Below are positions 57,836 to 64,000 of a DNA stretch of 64,000 nt, piece after piece. Within the stretch, counting starts at the first letter, position 1, and each line of letters starts with the position of its first letter. This DNA comes from Termitomyces sp. T153. Lineage: Eukaryota > Basidiomycota > Agaricomycetes > Agaricales > Lyophyllaceae. The notes under the pieces were generated by a model, which saw nothing but the letters and a program-made list of their open reading frames with translations, searched no databases and was not told the origin of the DNA. The stretch is from contig JACKQL020000028.1 in the NCBI GenBank assembly GCA_018296165.2, positions 434,001 through 498,000 on the forward strand, read 5' to 3'. The position numbers and the translations under genes were made by a program.

Positions 57836-58414
57836 CCAGGCACAAGTACAGGGTGAGCACTATATAAGCCATGTATTTTCTGTAAGGAGTCCAATTGTGC
57901 CAACAGTTGCCTAATTTGTTTGTGTGAGAAAATATATCTGTATTCCAACCATGTGAGACATATTTGTGTACTAAGCCTTGACCTACCCTACCCATCCTGA
58001 TATAACATATTGTGCACATGACTCCCTGTTTCTTATACTCATCTGACATACAAGCTTTGAGAGTGATGATATTGATCAAGTCAGCCTCAAAAATTTATCT
58101 CAATCAAATGTAAAAACTTGTCCAAATATACAACAGGAAGATCAGACAAGAGATCTGTGAGATCTTTGATCATCCTGATCTGATCCCTGCATTTTCTTAA
58201 TTTATGTGCTGTCTATTTTTCTCAGACAATGACTGTTGTTTTAAACAGGTAAAATTTGATGCATTAGCTGGCAATGTAAGCTGACATTTGCTGCACTTAT
58301 GATGCATAGGTCTTGGAGGGTCTATTTAGGCAGCAGAGAAGAAGTATATGCATTATGACATGTTGTGAGAACAAAAAAACATGAAATCTAAATTCAGTAA
58401 CATCCTAACACTGC
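57836..58414. other. AT-rich stretch without gene
   Basis: There is no supported coding frame and few CpG. A TATA-like CACTATATAAG occurs at about 57858. Confidence 0.4.
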
Positions 58415-58793
58415 AAACTTGTTTACTGTGCCATATCTTCCACTAGAACAAGCCATTTCACATTATACAACCAAGCATGTGCATAGCTAACTTCTATTAG
58501 TCTCATCTGATAGTAGATAGATATCATTGAGTTGAAGTCTGCTTTAAGCAACTAGCATTCACCAATCACTACTAGATTGCATTCCCATATTCTATATCCT
58601 AGTTGTGGCTTCTTCTCCTTGATATCACTAAACAACTTCAGGTTTACCAAATACTTGGATCTTAGACAAAAGAAAAAATGACTAAGAAACACATCCAGTA
58701 TCAAAGTTGTTTTGGAATGACACAAGCCATAGGTTGAACAACAAGTGGAAGTCTTACAGGTAACTAAGAGATGATTGATGAGCACTGGGCACT
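58415..58793 (-). repeat. Third copy of the kinase 3' flank repeat
   Basis: It is similar in minus orientation to 37460-37750 and to 49740-50090. A short frame (58785-58552) contains DIKEKKPQLGYRI, against DIKEKKPQPRCRI at the kinase 2 flank. It is strongly CpG-depleted, so it is older than arm 2 or longer methylated. Confidence 0.65.
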
Positions 58794-59402
58794 TGACTAT
58801 TCAGTGATATGCCTGTCTTGTACTCTGAAACAGGACAGAAGTACTAGAAAAGATAATAATCCCAAATAGACAAGCTTAAAACTGTAAGGTTGGGTAATGT
58901 CAAAAACTGTAGACATAAAAAGCTTACCTAGTATAAAGAAAAATCACTGAAGAACCCAGAAAGCATGCATTGAATGACACCAGCAAAAGCTCTGACAATG
59001 AATCAAGGCTGATCACACATTTAATGGATGATCAATGGCTGTGCTTGGTGACCCAGCTAGAATTCTAACCAATGCCAAGGACAGCCATGGGTGTCTATCA
59101 CAACAATAATGCCCTACCCCTTCATATGCTAGACCACCTAAAATCTGAGCTGGCCACCATACAAACCACATGTAGTCCATTAAGGAGAAGTTGGAGGGAA
59201 AAAGAGCAAAAGAAAAGATGACAGACATACAAAAACTGAGTAATGCCAACCCAGCATGCCATTTTGTCCTATCAGCCAATGAGAAGAAAAAGCCAAGAAA
59301 AACCACGTGGCACAACCACAGGTGTGCATGGAAAACACCCTGGTCTGTGTGTATGCAACAAGCTATAAAAAGGGAGGGGAATTGAGGGAGAGGACAAGCA
59401 AC
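58794..59402 (+). repeat. LTR-like repeat, CpG-stripped copy
   Basis: It starts TGATATGCCTGTCTTGTACT and is homologous along its length to the minus strand of 22837-22220, including the promoter-like AGCTATAAAAAGGGAGGGG (about 59351). It ends GACAAGCA. No target duplication was seen. Confidence 0.65.
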
Positions 59403-60579
59403 CAAGTTCAAGAGGTTTGCAAGACAGTTCTTCTTTGATCAAAAGGGGAGACTTTACAAGTGCAATCATGAGGCTAGGCATAAGCTAGTAGTCAATATTG
59501 ATAGGCAAATGTTCATGCTTAAATCAGCCCATGATGCCTTGGGGCATAGAGGGACTTATGCAACCAAAATGTTAATACAAGAATGGTTTTGGTGGCCAGG
59601 AATTGATGGAGATGTGCAGTGGTATGTTGGGACTTGTCACAACTGTCAGATACATCAGAAGACAGTTGTAAACAGAGCTCTCACAGTGACCTATACCCCC
59701 TCTATCTTCCAAACAATTCACATTGATACCATGCACATGACTCCAGCTTCAAATGGCTGCAAGTATATTGTCCATGGTAGGTGTGCATTGTCTTCATGGA
59801 TGGAAGGGAGACCTCTGCACAAGGAAAACCATAAAACAATTGGTCAATGGTTGTTTGAGGATGTGATCTGTCATTGGGGCTGCATTGTAGAGATCATCAC
59901 TGACAATGCTGGACAATTCAAGAAGGTCACAGCTTGGATAGAAAGTAAATATAGAATCAGAGGTATTGCCATCTCTCCATACAACTCTCAAGCAAATGGC
60001 AAGATTGAGAGACCACATTGGAATGTCAGGCAGGCCTTATTCAAAGCTTGTGAAGATTGAACTAAATGGTTTTGGTTCTTCTTCCATATAATGTGGAGTT
60101 ATTGCATTACTATCTGGCAGAGATTTGGATGTTCACTATACTTCATGGTCACTAGGGCTCATCCAACTCTACCTTTAGACTTGGTAGAGGCTACCTGGTT
60201 AATAGAATTACCAGAAGGGCCATTATCTACAGAAGAGTTGATTGGTTATCATGCTAGGGCTTTAGCCAAGCACCACCAACATGTAGAAGAGATGAGAGAG
60301 AGAGTTGGGAAGGACAAACTCCAATGGGCCTTGAAGTTTGCAGAAGAGCATAAGAACTCTATCAAAGACTTCAATTTCAAGCCTTTGGACTTGGTCTTGG
60401 TCAAGAATATGATTACAGAAAGTTCATACAGTGCTAAAATGCTTCCCCACTTTCATGGTCCAATGGTAGTAATTACTAAGACCAAAAGTGGTAATTACAT
60501 TGTGGCAGAGCTAGATGGATCAGTTTGGCAGACTAGGGTGGCAGCCTTTAGGGTAGTCTCCTACAGAGCCCAAAAATGA
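59403..60579 (+). pseudogene. Gypsy integrase, nearly complete
   Basis: The frame begins KFKRFARQFFFDQKG and contains the HHCC domain (AHDALGHRG...CHNCQIHQ) and a DDE core (IHIDTMHM, ITDNAGQF, and Glu in GKIERPHWN). It is followed by a tail with FKPLDLVLVKN and DGSVWQTRVAAFRVVSYRAQK, ending at 60579. A single in-frame TGA lies at 60057-60059. It belongs to a different lineage from element A. Upstream pol is replaced by the LTR-like repeat at 58794-59402. Confidence 0.82.
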
Positions 60580-60949
60580 TTGAAACTATCTTAGAGCCTA
60601 GAGCAGTGGGTAGATATTACTCCAGAAAAGCTAAAAGAGTTGAGGAATATCAGATCTGTCATTTGGATCTATAAGGCTTCATGAGCCTCTAGACCATGAT
60701 GGGAATGGGTCAGATAATAGCCCTGAAGGTTGATGAGAAATTAAAGTTTTACTTGACAAAATCAAAATAAGTAAAAAGACTTAGTTTGGTCACACATTTT
60801 TGGGGTTAATTGCATTAAATTGAGGGATATGGAATAAGGGATATGTAGGGAGTTTTATATAAGTAGGGCTGGCTAAAGTATGGCTACACTAGTTTAAGCA
60901 AAGGCAACATCAATGCTTACAATGCAGGGGCCTCTTGTATGGGGAACAC
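60580..60949 (+). other. Region downstream of the integrase, possible LTR start
   Basis: It is AT-rich, with a TATA-like TTTATATAAG at about 60854. It may hold the U3 of the LTR belonging to the integrase element, but no clear terminal repeat was found. Confidence 0.35.
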
Positions 60950-61318
60950 TGTAAGGGTAACCTTTGGAGTGGTAGATTGGAGTCACACAGCTAGCAGAGG
61001 GGAATCCAAAGTATATCAGCAGAGTAAACAACAATACAATCAGTAACTAATCACCTAGCAGAGGGGAATCCAAAAAAAACAAGTCTAATGATTCCTGCTG
61101 CTTGGTGCAGTGCATCAGTAGGTGGTGGAGGGGTGAGAACTACTGTACAGATGACCAGAGCTACTCCTAACCCTAGGGCAATGATTGCTGAGGTAATACA
61201 GAGAACTCTACAGTTCTCCAGAGATCTCTGGGGTTCTAGAAAGAGCCCTGGAGACATCAAACAAGCTGCAGAGGTGCTGGAACAAGTTGCAGATGTTAGA
61301 AATGGAAGTCTCCTGACA
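60950..61318 (-). repeat. 3' LTR H (369 bases)
   Basis: It is bounded by TGTAAGG and CCTGACA on plus and followed on the right by the purine tract (61319-61330 on sense AGAGGGGGGGTGA). The polyprotein stop lies directly at that tract. A short repeat, CTAGCAGAGGGGAATCCAAA, occurs twice inside (about 60991 and 61056). Confidence 0.65.
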
Positions 61319-61329
61319 TCACCCCCCCT

Positions 61330-62170
61330 CTAGCATGTGGTGTCTTGATGCATGGGGTAAAAGAAGTCCCTGATTGCTTGGTCTGCTAGTGAGATAGGAT
61401 AGATTCCTTGTATGGCACATGGGGCATCTGGATGTCTCTGGTAGAACTCCTTGATAGGTCTGGGGGCATGTACATTCTCCTGCAGCTCCCAGGAGATATT
61501 CTTGATCCTGTAGCCTTTCCACTTCACCTTGTACTGTAGTTGTCTCCAGAATGAATAGCTATCCAGGATTTTCTCCACCTTGTATTTCTCATTGTCATTG
61601 ACCACCACAGGGAGTGGTGGAGGTGGCAGACAGCACCCCAGAATAGGGTCCTTAGGGGCCAGAGTTAGTTTGACCATGTTGAACACTGGGTGAAGCTGGC
61701 ACATTCCTACAGGAAGCCAGAGTTGATAGACCAAAGGTCCTATCTGTTGTTCCACTGTGAAAGGTCCTAAGTGATGGTGCAACAGCTTTTTTGAGGGCCA
61801 GGTAGTCATAATGTTAGAGGCATCTGAGTAGACTCAATCTCTGGGCTGATATTTGTGCTCTGGGGTCCTTCCATGGTCATAATATCATGCCATGTCATCC
61901 TTTGCCTTTGTCAGCACTGCCCAGGCCTTCTCCTATAACCTCTTCATCTGGTCTACAAATTCATTTACTGCCTCATTCTCTGAGGGTTGAGCCTGGGATT
62001 CAAGACCCATGCATGGATGCCATCCCATGTCAAGAAAGAATGGAGAGAACTGGGTGGATGCATGAACATAGTTGTTGTATTGGAATTTGACATTGGGGAG
62101 GAGTTTGTCCTAGTCATCCTGGCACTCATTGCAAAAGAGGCTGTAGGAGGATGACTCCTTTATGGGTAAC
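61330..62170 (-). pseudogene. Integrase C-terminus with chromodomain (element H)
   Basis: The minus strand encodes the end of a chromovirus polyprotein: FSPFFLDMGWHP (about 62040), then LGPFTVEQQIGPLVYQL, FNMVKLTLAP, and a chromodomain at 61590-61429 (KYKVEKIL, KWKGY, SWELQENV). The chromodomain aromatic positions are kept. Such domains direct integration to methylated-histone chromatin. Stops at about 61837 and 61937 break the frame upstream. The product ends at the polypurine tract. CpG is very low. Confidence 0.85.
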
Positions 62171-62199
62171 TCTAACTCTATCCAGCCTTAGTCACAGGT

Positions 62200-62909
62200 A
62201 TAGCATCATCTCTAGCATACCCAACCAACCAGCTGCCAAGCCCTTGCACCCTCCAGACAGTATTAGTCAGCCCTTCATAGTCATCAGACTCTATTTCTCC
62301 TTTTGATATATTGATAGTCATTACTGCTTAGCATATCTGGGCTGCTTATCACATATAGCATTAGTCATAGCATAGCCATGGATATAGTATATAAGCCAGT
62401 TGCAAGGATAGAATATCCTTTGACTGATCAATAACAGCATTCTCCAGGTCTATCCAGTAAATTGACTATGAGAGCCCTAGTGTCATTACCTTTGCTTAGC
62501 TCACTGTGCTCATCCCTTGCCTGCCTCTTAGCTGCTGCTCTGCTTCTTTGATGCTTGCTTGTTCCTTGTGCTTGCTTGCTCCAGCCAGGTTTATCTGCAG
62601 TTGTGCTTATCTTCTCACATCTTGATTGGTCCCTATGTCATCCACACCTCTAGCCCACAACATCCAACCTACCATCTACCTTTGGCCTCACCCTAACCTC
62701 AAGACACTAGGTTGTCCTCTGCTGCTTTGTTCAATCCCACTCACACTATTGAGAGACTGCTAACTCTTATAGCAGGACTTAAGAGCAGATTAGTAGTACT
62801 TGAGTCCAGTTGTACACCCTTGCCCACTGTTGCCACTGTTGCCACTGCCCAAATGGCCTCACAGCCTAGTATGGGTGGTTGCCAGGGCAAGATAGGCATG
62901 GCAATGTGA
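62200..62909 (+). repeat. Possible LTR and gag start of another gypsy element
   Basis: A TATA box TATATAAG (62388-62395) is followed by a pyrimidine-rich leader and a frame at 62712-62909. That frame starts MSSAALFNPTHTIERLLTLI and runs into a coiled-coil-like segment, as in gag N-termini. It is cut after about 65 codons. The boundaries are uncertain. Confidence 0.35.
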
Positions 62910-63055
62910 TTGGCTCCTCCAGAGCAGCTGAATCCCCTGTCTACCATCAAAACTCCTACCCTGCCCACCTCTTGCATTCCTCAACATGTAGCATGCCCTA
63001 CTTCTAATGATCCCCTCACCATCCCCCTTGCTCAGGACCTTCCTTCTATGGATGG

Positions 63056-64000
63056 TGTCAGGTTCCACTGACAACGGGGGCTCAGCTACACTGGCAAATC
63101 CTTACTAAGCAGACACAATGTCTTGCGCTTATAACCTCATGTCCAGAGTTGGTGTGGAGTGGAGGGACTTGTGAGGGAAAGCTGGGGGGAGCAGTCCAAG
63201 CAAGTCTGAAGTGGTCTAGGGAAGTCTAAGTCCAAATATATTAATGTTGGGCTTGGGCAAGCATCAGAAACAAGTGCATAAATAGATTGTGGGGTAGTCG
63301 GAAGCCTCACTAGGGATGGGAGTGGAGCCAGAGTGTGATGGGGAAATTGATCAAGACTTGGTGGGTTCAGGCTGAGCAAAGAGCGAGGCCTGGGGTTGTT
63401 ATAAGAATGTTCGGAGTTTGTAGCATAGGCATGGAGTTTGTACTGACATTGGAGATGAAAGGAACTTAGAGAAACAAAGAAAGTATGCACAGTCAAGACA
63501 AGATGGAGACAAGGTGAGATGAGACAGTGAAAAGAGATAGATTTGAGACTAAAAATAGAAACAGAGACAAGACAAAAGATGAGACATAGGAAACCAGTAA
63601 ATGCAATATCAAGACTGAAGTACCAGGAGTTACTCTATAACTTATATACCAACTACTGGGTGGCTCCAGAGGACAGAGGATATGGTGGCAGGGCTCAATG
63701 GAGCTGCATAGAGTTGACAGGTGTCAGGTGCAATTGTGGGGCAAGCTGTAGTGACATTCTGATGGGATCAGCTGGAAAGCAGTCTGCTCCAGAGTCATTG
63801 GGATGCTCCAGAGCAGGTTGGGGGAATTATGGTAGAGGGTCAGGGGTGTGTGACGTGGTCAGGAGTGGTGGGAAGAGTCTCTGGAGCTCAGGAGAAATCA
63901 GGGGATGCGTCAATAGCTGTGGAGAAGGCATTGGAGTTGATCAGGGAGCTGTCAGAGTTTGCCAAAGAAGTGTCAGAGTTACCCAGGGTGGATAAGGGTT
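63056..64000 (-). repeat. LTR J, truncated by the window end
   Basis: It starts TGTCAGGTTCCACTGAC and follows LTR A over its length, with the motif AATATCAAGACTGA near 63606. The left flank is not a primer site, so it is a 3' or solo LTR of a minus-sense element. CpG is reduced. Confidence 0.8.

Noticed and set aside
1..64000. CRISPR arrays, phage, bacterial operons, tRNA or rRNA genes
   Set aside because: Nothing of the kind was seen. Short tandem repeats present are LTR-internal or simple repeats without spacers.

Overview
The window looks like a chromosomal segment of a filamentous basidiomycete, most likely an Agaricomycete. The reasons are GT-AG introns of about 45-60 bases, a tandem pair of TKL-type kinases with a helical N-terminal extension, a DUF6697-type gene, and chromovirus-like Ty3/gypsy elements. 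No bacterial operon signals, tRNA or rRNA genes were seen.

Layout: (1) 1-18063 is a nest of Ty3/gypsy LTR elements. Element A (minus sense, 3' LTR cut by the window start, 5' LTR 17067-18063) carries decayed gag, two protease-like units, RT/RNase H and integrase. Element B (8586-15391, 5-bp duplication GATGC) is inserted in its gag, and a solo LTR (3729-4920, plus sense) sits between RNase H and integrase. (2) 18064-20000 is AT-rich, CpG-poor repeat debris. (3) 20300-37450 is a gene island: a short-chain dehydrogenase, a solo LTR, a DUF6697-type gene, a p31comet-like gene sharing a short divergent promoter with an O6-alkylguanine-DNA alkyltransferase, a multi-pass membrane protein, and two kinases. 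(4) 37450-64000 is repeat again: copia remnants in inverted orientation, old CpG-stripped gypsy LTRs and gag-pro-RT remnants, nonautonomous element C (50213-57233, duplication CACAG) inserted in a displaced copy of a kinase 3' end, and fragments with integrase and chromodomain.

The most interesting system is the A/B/C retroelement family. The predicted 5' end of the LTR transcript is complementary over 12-13 nt to the primer-binding site abutting the 5' LTR. In C both partners have changed together, which points to Tf1-like self-priming. The same family carries, next to the 3' LTR and on the opposite strand to gag-pol, an intron-containing gene for a protein with six cysteines in Zn2Cys6 spacing followed by a coiled coil. 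B and C have lost gag-pol but keep this antisense gene. Older copies show strong CG-to-TG/CA decay, including changes at protease and integrase active-site positions. This suggests that CpG methylation and deamination, not only indels, disable these elements. All functional statements are from reading the sequence; no database search was possible.
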